Below, one piece after another: positions 1-6,359 of a stretch of DNA of 6,975 nt (its first letter is position 1; each line of letters opens with the position of its first letter). The translations under genes and the position numbers were made by a program. The notes under the pieces are model-generated. The model did not search any database. It was not told the DNA's origin and worked only from the letters and a program-made list of their open reading frames with translations. This DNA comes from Pelotomaculum sp. UBA3102 (GTDB lineage Bacteria; Bacillota; Desulfotomaculia; Desulfotomaculales; Pelotomaculaceae), in assembly GCA_002365865.1 (NCBI GenBank), contig DFAQ01000040.1, forward strand, positions 40,817 through 47,791. Direction: 5' to 3'.

Positions 1-46
1 CTGTCACGGTCCCTCTGTCACGCGTGCGCCCGTGTCACGTGTCACG
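1..46. repeat. Cluster of four TGTCACG repeats, REP-like element (partial)
   Basis: The heptamer TGTCACG occurs four times, at 2-8, 16-22, 33-39 and 40-46. The spacing is irregular and the last two copies abut. Short palindromes lie among them: CACGCGTG at 19-26 and CACGTG at 36-41. Read on the minus strand the block is a run of CGTGACA units around a GAGGGACCG core. From memory, GTGACA...GGGACGGT...TGTCAC blocks are scattered in many copies through Desulfotomaculum and Pelotomaculum-type genomes, often linked to REP-associated IS200-like transposases; that link is inference. The element is cut by the window edge, so its full length is unknown. It supplies the TGA stop of the neighbouring CBS-domain gene. 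Confidence 0.5.
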
Positions 47-503
47 CTTGGCGGGCTATGGTTCTAACTATGTCGGCCCGGCTGATTATACCAATTAAAG
101 CATCATTTTCAACCACCGGCAACCGTTTTATATCATGATCTACCATCAAACCAGCCACCCGTTCAATTTCCGTATCTCCACCTACAGTTACCACCTCAGT
201 GGTCATTATTTCAAAGACCTTGGTGGCGGCAAGTTTTTTAAGGTCCTCACGGTACCTTTCAACACCGCTGATATAGATAAAAGCACCCAGTATATTCAGG
301 AAACCCGGTACCCTGGGATTGGTTTTTTTATGCAACAGGTCCTCTTCGGTAACAATACCCACTAACTTACCCTCTTTATTTACCACCGGCGCCCCGGAAA
401 CATTGTTATCCGTCAAAATCCCGGCCACTTCTTCAATGGTCGCCTCCTCTTGTACGGTAATCACGTTTTTATTCATGATCTCCCTGGCCAACATGTCGCT
501 CAC
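42..503 (-). CDS. Tandem CBS-domain protein
   Basis: This is a small soluble protein of 153 residues made of two CBS domains, roughly residues 5-58 and 94-150. Each ends in the adenosine-nucleotide ribose-binding pattern G-x-x-[ST]-x-x-D: T52-E-E-D55 after LVGIV, and S141-R-A-D144 after LIGII. CBS pairs usually bind AMP, ATP or related nucleotides and sense energy state or act as regulators. No enzyme domain is fused, so the partner is unknown. The linker between the domains (about 60-93) contains a hydrophobic stretch, GFLNILGAFIYISG, not convincing as a membrane span. The listed start is GTG at 503 with a poor ribosome site. An ATG at 494 (fourth residue) is preceded by GGGGTGA at a 5-base spacing and may be the true start, giving 150 residues. 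The gene is divergent from the cyclic-di-GMP gene. Its stop codon lies inside the TGTCACG repeat cluster. Confidence 0.9.
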   Translation of the reverse strand: MSDMLAREIMNKNVITVQEEATIEEVAGILTDNNVSGAPVVNKEGKLVGIVTEEDLLHKKTNPRVPGFLNILGAFIYISGVERYREDLKKLAATKVFEIMTTEVVTVGGDTEIERVAGLMVDHDIKRLPVVENDALIGIISRADIVRTIARQA

Positions 504-506
504 CCC
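500..506 (-). promoter_or_regulatory. Ribosome binding site favouring an internal ATG start of the CBS gene
   Basis: On the minus strand, GGGGTGA precedes ATG 494-492 with a 5-base gap. Together with the preceding AAT it matches 8 of 10 bases of the ideal AAGGAGGTGA. It overlaps the GTG that opens the longer frame, and only a weak A-rich stretch lies upstream of that GTG. This makes the ATG at 494 the better start, though not a proven one. Confidence 0.45.
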
Positions 507-528
507 ATTTTTTAATTATATTCTCTAT

Positions 529-557
529 ATTTTATAACGGATCTTAAATTTGTACAA
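529..557 (-). promoter_or_regulatory. Candidate promoter of the CBS-domain gene
   Basis: Reading the minus strand, TTGTAC (557-552) is followed after 17 bases by TAAAAT (534-529), about 25 bases before the gene start. The -10 box matches 5 of 6 consensus bases but the -35 only 3 of 6, and the region is AT-rich, so chance matches are likely. One inverted copy of the GAATTTAAG core lies between the two boxes. Confidence 0.25.
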
Positions 558-595
558 TAAACCTGGGAATTTAAGGAATTTAAGCTGAATTTAAG
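543..595. repeat. Three direct copies of GAATTTAAG plus one inverted core copy
   Basis: GAATTTAAG occurs at 567-575, 576-584 and 587-595. The first two copies touch and the third follows after two bases. CTTAAATT at 543-550 is the reverse complement of the last eight bases. The group sits in the middle of the divergent intergenic region between the CBS gene and the GGDEF/HD-GYP gene. It could be a multi-site operator for a shared regulator; this is inference from position and repetition. Confidence 0.5.
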
Positions 596-669
596 CCCTT
601 TCCTGTGAGGGGATTTTTTTATACTCGTTTTAAAGACAAACGCAAATCGACATTATTCATTAAAGGAAT

Positions 670-699
670 TTGCCAAAAAACCTATAATACATACATAAT
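670..699 (+). promoter_or_regulatory. Candidate sigma-A promoter of the GGDEF/HD-GYP gene
   Basis: TTGCCA (670-675) and CATAAT (694-699) are each one base off consensus and are separated by 18 bases, ending 20 bases before the start codon. A perfect TATAAT also occurs at 683-688, but its matching -35 position (TTAAAG, 660-665) is poor. The first pair would leave a very short leader. Confidence 0.35.
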
Positions 700-719
700 T
701 ATTTTTTTTAGGTGCATTA

Positions 720-3083
720 ATGATGAAAAATTACACCAAAGCACTGATTGACTGCCTGCCGGACAGTATCATCCTGACTGATCACCTGGGGCATATAGAA
801 CTCATGAACAAAAAGGCCGCCGGTTTGTTGGGCTATACCGAAGCAACCAGGGGACAAAAAATAAACTTCCTGGAACTGCTGGTTCCTGAAGATCGGGACC
901 GGGCCAAACTGGACCTGCAGAGCGCTTTACAAAAAGGCAGGCCGGTCTATAACAAATACGCGGTAAAGAAGCCAAAGGGCCAAACTTTTTGGGCTTCATT
1001 AAACATATGCCCCATCATCTATGATCATAAAACAGCAGGTTTGCTGTTGATGATTAAACATGATGCTGCAACCGTAAGCTACAAACAGACCGGCAGGATT
1101 TCGCAGTACCCGGCCCAATTTCAAAAGCTAGTCGCCGGCATATCAGCCGGCTTTGCTAATCTTACTGCCGAAAATTTAGACCAGGTCATTAACCATGCCC
1201 TTCAAGCCAGCGGGGAATTTTTCAACCTGGACCGCAGTTATCTCTTCCAGTTTTCCGCTGACGGGAAAATAATGAACAACACCCACGAGTGGTGCGCGGA
1301 AGGGATTGAGCCGCAGATAGACACCCTGCAGGACCTCCCTTCCGGGACATTTCCCTGGTGGATGAAAAAACTGCGTCAATTCAAGTGCATTAACGTACCC
1401 AGCGTTGAAGATATGGCCCCGGACGCCGGGGCGGAGAAAGAGATCCTGCAGGCCCAGTCCATCCAATCCGTCCTGGTGGTGCCGATGATTTCTATGAATA
1501 AACTGGCCGGGTTCATCGGTTTTGACTCCGTGCGGGAAAAAAGAACCTGGACTGAAGAGCAAATTGCCCTGCTAAAAATTGTGGCCGATATTATTTCCAG
1601 CGCCCTGGCCAAACACCAGGCCGAGGAAGCGTTAAGAAAAGCCCTCCGGCAGCAGTACGATATTGTTAAATACTTGCCGGATGCCACTTTCGTGATTGAC
1701 TGCCGGGGAAAAGTAATCGCCTGGAACAAAGCCATGGAAAAAATGACCGGCATCCCCAAGGACGAAATGATCGGCCGGGATAATTACGCATATGCCGTCC
1801 CCTTTTACGGTGAGCGCCGGCCGATTCTAATCGACTTGGCCCTTAACCCGGACAGTGAACTCGCCCGGTTGAAAGAAAAATATGACTTTATCGGGGGGGA
1901 ATGTGACGAGTTTATTGCTGAAGCATACGCCCCTCTAGCCTACGGCGGGAAAGGGGCCTACCTGTGGAGTTCCGCCTCCAGGCTGCACGATGCGTCAGGG
2001 AATATTGCCGGGGCCATCGAGTCCATCCGCGACATCACCGGCCGCAAGCGCTACGAGGAGCAATTGAAGTACCTGAGCCTGCACGACCATTTGACCGGGC
2101 TTTATAACTGGGCTTTTTTCGAAGCAGAGATGCTGCGCTTGAACAACGGCAGGGAATACCCGGTCACGATTATTTCCGCCGATGTGGACAACTTAAAATT
2201 AATCAACGATACCCTGGGACACGACCGGGGCGACGAACTGCTGAAAGCCTGCGCCACGGTATTAAAACAATCTTTACGTAAATCCGACATTTTGGCCCGG
2301 ATCGGGGGCGACGAGTTCGCAGCGATTTTACCCCGGACCGACGAAAAAACCGGAGCGGAAATCGCCCGCCGGATAAACTTATATACCAACCTGTACAACA
2401 ACCAACGTACCGACCTGCACTTAAGTATTTCTACCGGCGCCGCCACGGCGGAAACCGGGGAGGTATCGCTGGTGGAAACCCTTAAAAAATCGGACGACCT
2501 CATGTACCGTAAAAAATTTCACCACAGCGCCAGGAGCCAGATCGTTGACACGCTTTTGGCTGCTCTGGCTGAAAGGGATTACACCGCCGGGGGCCACGCC
2601 CGGAGGCTCGCTGAACTTTGTTTGGCCCTGGGTAGAAAGCTGGGACTTTCTTCGCGGCAACTCAGCGACCTCGCCCTCTTGGCGCAGGTACACGACCTGG
2701 GCAAGGTGGGCATTCCCGACGGTATACTATTGAAAAAGGGCCCCTTATCGAAAGAGGAATGGGATATTATGCGCCGGCACCCGGAGAAGAGTTACCGGAT
2801 CGCTGTCGCTTCTCCTGATTTGTCGGGAATAGCCGAATCAATTTTAAAACATCACGAACGGTGGGACGGAAACGGTTACCCGATGGGGCTCAAGGGCGAG
2901 GAAATACCGATGGAATGCCGGGTGCTGGCGATTGCCGACGCTTTTGACGCCATGACCGGCGACCGGCTTTACCGCAAGGCAATGAGTAAGGAAGAGGCTG
3001 TAAAAGAGCTGAAAAGGTGCTCCGGTACCCAGTTTGATCCGGAACTGGTGGATATTTTTGTGTCGTTATTGAACAGCTCATAA
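720..3083 (+). CDS. PAS-GAF-PAS-GGDEF-HD-GYP cyclic-di-GMP signalling protein
   Basis: This cytoplasmic sensor of 787 residues has no signal peptide or membrane segment. In order it carries a PAS domain (about 5-113), a GAF domain (about 140-300), a second PAS domain (about 310-440), a GGDEF diguanylate cyclase domain (about 446-600) and an HD-GYP phosphodiesterase domain (about 605-787). The cyclase looks intact: D488 for metal, N496 and D505 for substrate, GGDEF at 529-533, and an RxxD product-inhibition site at R520-D523 exactly five residues before it. The phosphodiesterase also looks intact: H626, H658-D659, GKVGIP at 661-666, H687, HHERWDGNGYP at 711-721 and D740. It may thus both make c-di-GMP from GTP and hydrolyse it, with the PAS and GAF domains setting the balance. 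The PAS ligand cannot be told from sequence. Two ATGs abut (720 and 723); AGGTG at 710-714 suits either, with better spacing for 723. The gene is divergent from the CBS gene, and no terminator hairpin was seen after it. Confidence 0.95.
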   Translation: MMKNYTKALIDCLPDSIILTDHLGHIELMNKKAAGLLGYTEATRGQKINFLELLVPEDRDRAKLDLQSALQKGRPVYNKYAVKKPKGQTFWASLNICPIIYDHKTAGLLLMIKHDAATVSYKQTGRISQYPAQFQKLVAGISAGFANLTAENLDQVINHALQASGEFFNLDRSYLFQFSADGKIMNNTHEWCAEGIEPQIDTLQDLPSGTFPWWMKKLRQFKCINVPSVEDMAPDAGAEKEILQAQSIQSVLVVPMISMNKLAGFIGFDSVREKRTWTEEQIALLKIVADIISSALAKHQAEEALRKALRQQYDIVKYLPDATFVIDCRGKVIAWNKAMEKMTGIPKDEMIGRDNYAYAVPFYGERRPILIDLALNPDSELARLKEKYDFIGGECDEFIAEAYAPLAYGGKGAYLWSSASRLHDASGNIAGAIESIRDITGRKRYEEQLKYLSLHDHLTGLYNWAFFEAEMLRLNNGREYPVTIISADVDNLKLINDTLGHDRGDELLKACATVLKQSLRKSDILARIGGDEFAAILPRTDEKTGAEIARRINLYTNLYNNQRTDLHLSISTGAATAETGEVSLVETLKKSDDLMYRKKFHHSARSQIVDTLLAALAERDYTAGGHARRLAELCLALGRKLGLSSRQLSDLALLAQVHDLGKVGIPDGILLKKGPLSKEEWDIMRRHPEKSYRIAVASPDLSGIAESILKHHERWDGNGYPMGLKGEEIPMECRVLAIADAFDAMTGDRLYRKAMSKEEAVKELKRCSGTQFDPELVDIFVSLLNSS

Positions 3084-3195
3084 CATAGATACCTGTCATT
3101 TACTAAATACTTTTACCTTTTCTTTCTGCTGTGCTCCTTTATGAACTTCCTCGCATTTTTCATCCGCCTATGCCATTAAACATTTCATTTATAAT

Positions 3196-3225
3196 TTGAC
3201 AAGTTTTACTTGGAATAGATAGAAT
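3196..3225 (+). promoter_or_regulatory. Sigma-A promoter of the acd-etfBA operon
   Basis: A perfect TTGACA at 3196-3201 is followed after 18 bases by TAGAAT at 3220-3225 (5 of 6 matches). It lies 65 bases before the acyl-CoA dehydrogenase start in an AT-rich gap after the upstream gene. It is the best promoter match in the window and the natural start of the operon transcript. Confidence 0.6.
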
Positions 3226-3230
3226 TCTAT
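3219..3230. promoter_or_regulatory. Palindrome ATAGAATTCTAT over the -10 box, possible operator
   Basis: The 12 bases are a perfect inverted repeat and cover the whole -10 hexamer TAGAAT. An alternative pairing, AATAGA (3214-3219) with TCTATT (3226-3231), widens the dyad. A repressor bound here would block RNA polymerase. No regulator gene lies in the window to pair with it, and an AT-rich palindrome of this size could arise by chance. Confidence 0.3.
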
Positions 3231-3290
3231 TAGGATAAATCATACCAACCTTGGGTTTTAACTAAAAAAACAAGAAGGGGAGGCGCTGAT

Positions 3291-4430
3291 ATGTTAAGGC
3301 ACTCTGAAAATCAAGTGTTACTGAGGAAGGTAGTAAGGGACTTTGTTGAGCAGGAAATAGCCCCTATGGCACACAAGATTGACGAAGAGGATACCTGTCC
3401 GGTGGAACTGTTCCAAAAAACGGCCCAACTTGGATTCAACGGGGTTTTCGTACCCGCCGAATACGGCGGGGCAGGCCTGGGTTACACCGAAATGGCTATT
3501 GTCCTCGAGGAAATCGGCCGGCATTCCGCAGGTCTGGCCGTGGGTCTGGTAGCCCATTACATGGGAGTCTACGCGATTATGACCTGGGGCAGCGACGAGC
3601 AAAAGCAGAAATACCTACCCCTGCTCTGTTCGGGGTCCTTCGGAGGGCTTTCGATCACTGAACCGGGGGGAGGTTCGGACTTTGCAGGGCAAAAAACAAT
3701 CGGCCAACCGGTTGGCGGAGAGTGGATTTTAAACGGCCGCAAATGTTTCATCACTAACTCGCACTGCATGGGCGTCAATGTGTTAACGGCCCGTACCGGA
3801 GAAGACGATAAAGGCCGCCCTCAAATTTCAGCTTTCATAATTGAAGGCGACACGCCGGGTCACAAGCCGGGCCGCAAAGAAAAAAAAGCGGGCTTGAGAG
3901 GGTCTTATACCGGGGAAATCATCCTGGACAACGTACGGCTACCACAAGAAAATTTGCTCGGCAAACCGGGCGACGGCGCCAAAATCGGTCTCGGCACCTT
4001 AGGCGAAATGGGCCGGGGCGGGACGGCTGCAGCGGCCCTGGGAATTGTCCGGGGCTGCCTGGAAGAATCGGTAAAATACGCCAAAGAACGGATCATTTAC
4101 GGCAAACCACTGGCGAAACTGACCAACATCCAGTTCCTAATCGCTCAAAACCGCACCGATTACGAGGCCGCCCGGCTTTTAACCTACAATGCCGCCGGGA
4201 TGAAGGATGCCGGTAAGCCGTGCGCTTCCGAACTTTCGATAGCCAAGTACTTTGTCGTCGAAACCGCCGTCAAGGCGGCAAAAAGAACCATGGACCTCAT
4301 GGGCGGCTACGGGGTGATTTCCGACTACCCGGTCAACCGCTACCTGAGGGATGCGGTGGCAGCTATTCCGGCCTGCGGAACGTCCCATATCATGCAGGTG
4401 ATCATTGCGGGCGGCGAGTTAAGAAAGTAA
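3291..4430 (+). CDS. Acyl-CoA dehydrogenase family flavoprotein lacking the usual catalytic Glu
   Basis: At 379 residues it has the normal length and fold order of the family: N-terminal helical domain, a middle beta domain with the FAD/substrate motif SITEPGGGSD (121-130) and KCFITN (151-156), and a C-terminal helical domain with GGYGV near 338-342 and YLRDA at 351-355. Members bind FAD and oxidise acyl-CoA to enoyl-CoA, or run in reverse, passing electrons to ETF. The usual IYEGTSEIQ block reads IPACGTSHIMQ here, so the catalytic Glu is replaced by C362 and the following Glu by H366. The alternative base position used by isovaleryl-CoA dehydrogenase is G241, as in short-chain enzymes. The substrate is therefore unclear; a reductase or a specialised dehydrogenase is possible. 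GGGGAGG (3277-3283) sits seven bases before the ATG. The gene heads an operon, with etfB 24 bases downstream. Confidence 0.9.
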   Translation: MLRHSENQVLLRKVVRDFVEQEIAPMAHKIDEEDTCPVELFQKTAQLGFNGVFVPAEYGGAGLGYTEMAIVLEEIGRHSAGLAVGLVAHYMGVYAIMTWGSDEQKQKYLPLLCSGSFGGLSITEPGGGSDFAGQKTIGQPVGGEWILNGRKCFITNSHCMGVNVLTARTGEDDKGRPQISAFIIEGDTPGHKPGRKEKKAGLRGSYTGEIILDNVRLPQENLLGKPGDGAKIGLGTLGEMGRGGTAAAALGIVRGCLEESVKYAKERIIYGKPLAKLTNIQFLIAQNRTDYEAARLLTYNAAGMKDAGKPCASELSIAKYFVVETAVKAAKRTMDLMGGYGVISDYPVNRYLRDAVAAIPACGTSHIMQVIIAGGELRK

Positions 4431-4454
4431 TTTCCGCGGAGGAATTAAATAAGC

Positions 4455-5249
4455 ATGAAGATAGCAGTCTGCATTAAACCGGTTCCCGATCCCAACCACT
4501 ATAATAAAATAACCGTTAACCCGGAAACAAAATTGCTCGAACGAAAAGGAATCCCGATGGTCATCAATCCGGTCGACAAAAACGCGATTGAGGCTGCGCT
4601 TCAATTGAAGGAACAAGCCGGCGGGAAAGTTGTTCTGGTCAGCATGGCCCCGCCGGATGCCAGGGAGAAATTGACAGAAGGACTTGCCATGGGGGCTGAC
4701 GAAGCTTTCCTTTTAAGTGACCGTGCTTTTGCCGGTTCCGATACCCTCGCCACAGCAAGGGTTCTCGCCGCCGGTCTCAAAAAGATCGGCGGGTTTGACT
4801 TAATCCTGGCCGGAGCTGAAAGTGCCGACAGCGGGACCAGCCATATTCCCTCCCAGTTGGGGGAGTTAATGGGGTTGCCCCACCTGAACCACCTGATCGA
4901 ACTGAACCTGGAAGCAGCCTCTTTAAAAATGAAAACCAAAATCGAGTACGGGTACGCCGAATACGAAGGCAACCTTCCAATGGTCCTGGGGGTGGCCAAA
5001 GAGATAAACAAACCGCGTTATACTACCCTGATGGGGGTGGTCGCGGCCCGGAACAAGCCTTTTACCATCTGGGGTTTGGATGAACTGGAGCTTGATCCTG
5101 CAAGCACCGGTTTGGCCGGCTCGCCGACTCAGCCGGGAGAACTGCACCTGCCGCGCCACGGGCGAAAAGCCGAGCTGCTTGAGGGGGAACCCGGAGATAT
5201 TGCCGGAAAAATCGTGGCCATCCTGCGTGCCGCAGGTGTACTGGTCTAG
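4455..5249 (+). CDS. etfB: Electron transfer flavoprotein, beta subunit
   Basis: This 264-residue EtfB/FixA family protein pairs with EtfA to carry electrons between the neighbouring acyl-CoA dehydrogenase and other carriers. Supporting motifs are the N-terminal MKIAVCIKPVPD, the NPVDKNAIEAAL segment (38-49), LAMGADEAFLLSD (77-89), AGSDTLATA (93-101), and the C-terminal signature region around 162-189 ending in NKPRY. The nucleotide-binding loop, commonly DGDTxQVGP, reads DSGTSHIPS here (125-133). That loop holds AMP in classical ETF and a second FAD in bifurcating ETF. Sequence reading alone does not tell which type this is. The start is ATG with GGAGG at 4438-4442, a rather long 12-base spacing. 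It lies 24 bases after the dehydrogenase and 15 bases before etfA, clearly co-transcribed. Confidence 0.93.
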   Translation: MKIAVCIKPVPDPNHYNKITVNPETKLLERKGIPMVINPVDKNAIEAALQLKEQAGGKVVLVSMAPPDAREKLTEGLAMGADEAFLLSDRAFAGSDTLATARVLAAGLKKIGGFDLILAGAESADSGTSHIPSQLGELMGLPHLNHLIELNLEAASLKMKTKIEYGYAEYEGNLPMVLGVAKEINKPRYTTLMGVVAARNKPFTIWGLDELELDPASTGLAGSPTQPGELHLPRHGRKAELLEGEPGDIAGKIVAILRAAGVLV

Positions 5250-5264
5250 GAAAGGGGAATAAGT

Positions 5265-6272
5265 TTGCCTGAACGACTTGGTGCGGTTTGGGTCATAGCC
5301 GAATTAACCGGAAATAGACTTACTGAAGTTTCCCTCGAACTTTTGGGAAAAGCACGGGCACTTGCAGCGCAAGGAGGCGGGTCACATACCTCAGCCGTAC
5401 TCATGGGCAACGATACCGGCTCCCTGGCTGAAGAACTTATCGTCCACGGCGCCGACCGGGTTTTTTTGATTGAGGACCCGCGGCTGGCGCTTTACCAGAA
5501 TGATCTCCATGCTTTCGTGCTTGCAGATTTGATTAAAAAACACCACCCGGAAATAGTTCTTTTCGCTGCCTCATACTGCGGGAGTGAACTTTCCGCGACC
5601 GTGGCGGCCAGGCTGGGGACCGGGCTTGCGGCACACTGCACTGACCTGCGTATTGACGACCGGGGAGAACTCGTTCAAGTGGTCCCCGCTTTTGGCGGAA
5701 CGGTCCTCGGCGATATTTTTTGCCGTGAAACACGCCCCCGGATGGCCAGCGTCAAACCCGGGATATTTCCGAAACCGGAAAGAGAAGCTACCCGCACCGG
5801 CGAGGTGATCAAAGAAACCGCAGCGGTACTGGAAGGTTACAAATCACCTCTGAAGGCGGTTCGTATTGTCCGGAGGCAACCGCCGGAACTCCCGCTCGAA
5901 AAAGCCCCGGCGGTAGTGGCAGGAGGCTGGGGCGTGGGCGCGGAGGGGTGGCACTTTCTTGAAAAACTTGCCGGGGAACTGGGAGGCGCGGTTGGATGCA
6001 CCAGGCCGGCTTTAGACGAAGGGTGGGCCCAAAGTGAAGACGCCCTGATCGGGACCAGCGGGAAAACCGTACGCCCGCGGATTTACCTGGGGTTTGGGAT
6101 TTCCGGTTCGGCCCATCATATTGTCGGAATGAAAGACAGCGGTGTAGTGATCAACATCAACCAAGACCCTGACGCACCCGTCTTCCGGATATCGGATTAC
6201 GGAGCGGTCGCCGATGCAAAAGAATTTCTTCCGGTATTGCTGGAAAAAATCAGGGAACACAAAGAAGAGTAA
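5265..6272 (+). CDS. etfA: Electron transfer flavoprotein, alpha subunit
   Basis: EtfA of 335 residues, FAD-carrying partner of EtfB. The N-terminal domain (about 1-190) contains RPRMASVKPGIFP (157-169). The C-terminal FAD domain (about 214-335) shows GG-W-G (220-223), TRPALDEGW (246-254), GTSGK (263-267), GISGSAHH (278-285), GMKDSGVVININQDPDAPVF (288-307) and ISDYG (309-313). The conserved His that lies near the flavin in known ETFs is H285, and the conserved Arg of the SRAAVDAG block is kept as R247. The Arg of the usual GGRG motif is replaced by W222, and the usual QTGK reads TSGK. There is no N-terminal ferredoxin domain, unlike the CarE type. The start is TTG with AAAGGGG (5251-5257) seven bases upstream. 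It is the last gene of the tight acd-etfBA cluster; 87 bases separate it from the next gene and contain no clear terminator. Confidence 0.93.
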   Translation: MPERLGAVWVIAELTGNRLTEVSLELLGKARALAAQGGGSHTSAVLMGNDTGSLAEELIVHGADRVFLIEDPRLALYQNDLHAFVLADLIKKHHPEIVLFAASYCGSELSATVAARLGTGLAAHCTDLRIDDRGELVQVVPAFGGTVLGDIFCRETRPRMASVKPGIFPKPEREATRTGEVIKETAAVLEGYKSPLKAVRIVRRQPPELPLEKAPAVVAGGWGVGAEGWHFLEKLAGELGGAVGCTRPALDEGWAQSEDALIGTSGKTVRPRIYLGFGISGSAHHIVGMKDSGVVININQDPDAPVFRISDYGAVADAKEFLPVLLEKIREHKEE

Positions 6273-6347
6273 GTACGCCGGTTACTAAAACGCAGCAAGA
6301 AAATCAATTTGCTTGAGAATTTACTCCAATGGAAACACGGCCAATAT

Positions 6348-6352
6348 GGAGG
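6348..6352 (+). promoter_or_regulatory. Ribosome binding site fixing the start of the [2Fe-2S] gene
   Basis: GGAGG lies seven bases before ATG 6360. The same frame is open further upstream to a TTG at 6309, but that codon has no ribosome site, and the family normally begins with a short strand like MITIQVCVG. The ATG at 6360 is therefore chosen. Confidence 0.8.
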
Positions 6353-6359
6353 AATTTTA

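Noticed and set aside
595..620. GCCCT...AGGGG followed by seven T, like a terminator on the plus strand
   Set aside because: The stem is only about 4 bp with an 8-base loop, and no plus-strand gene ends upstream of it. It is more likely chance in a T-rich region.
604..719. Possible c-di-GMP riboswitch leader before the GGDEF/HD-GYP gene
   Set aside because: Short fragments such as ACGCAAA occur, but the paired stems and conserved core of the GEMM riboswitches could not be found.
2102..2503. Reverse-strand open frame of 133 codons inside the GGDEF region
   Set aside because: It is antisense to a well-supported domain, has no recognisable motif, and is explained as a shadow of the real gene's codon use.
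3084..3195. Possible terminator after the GGDEF/HD-GYP gene
   Set aside because: The stretch is pyrimidine-rich, but no GC-rich hairpin precedes a T tract.
4601..5011. Reverse-strand open frame of 136 codons inside etfB
   Set aside because: It is antisense to conserved EtfB motifs and shows no family features.
6309..6359. Upstream TTG start extending the [2Fe-2S] protein by 17 residues
   Set aside because: There is no ribosome site before the TTG, while GGAGG sits at ideal spacing before ATG 6360 and the extension has no family resemblance.
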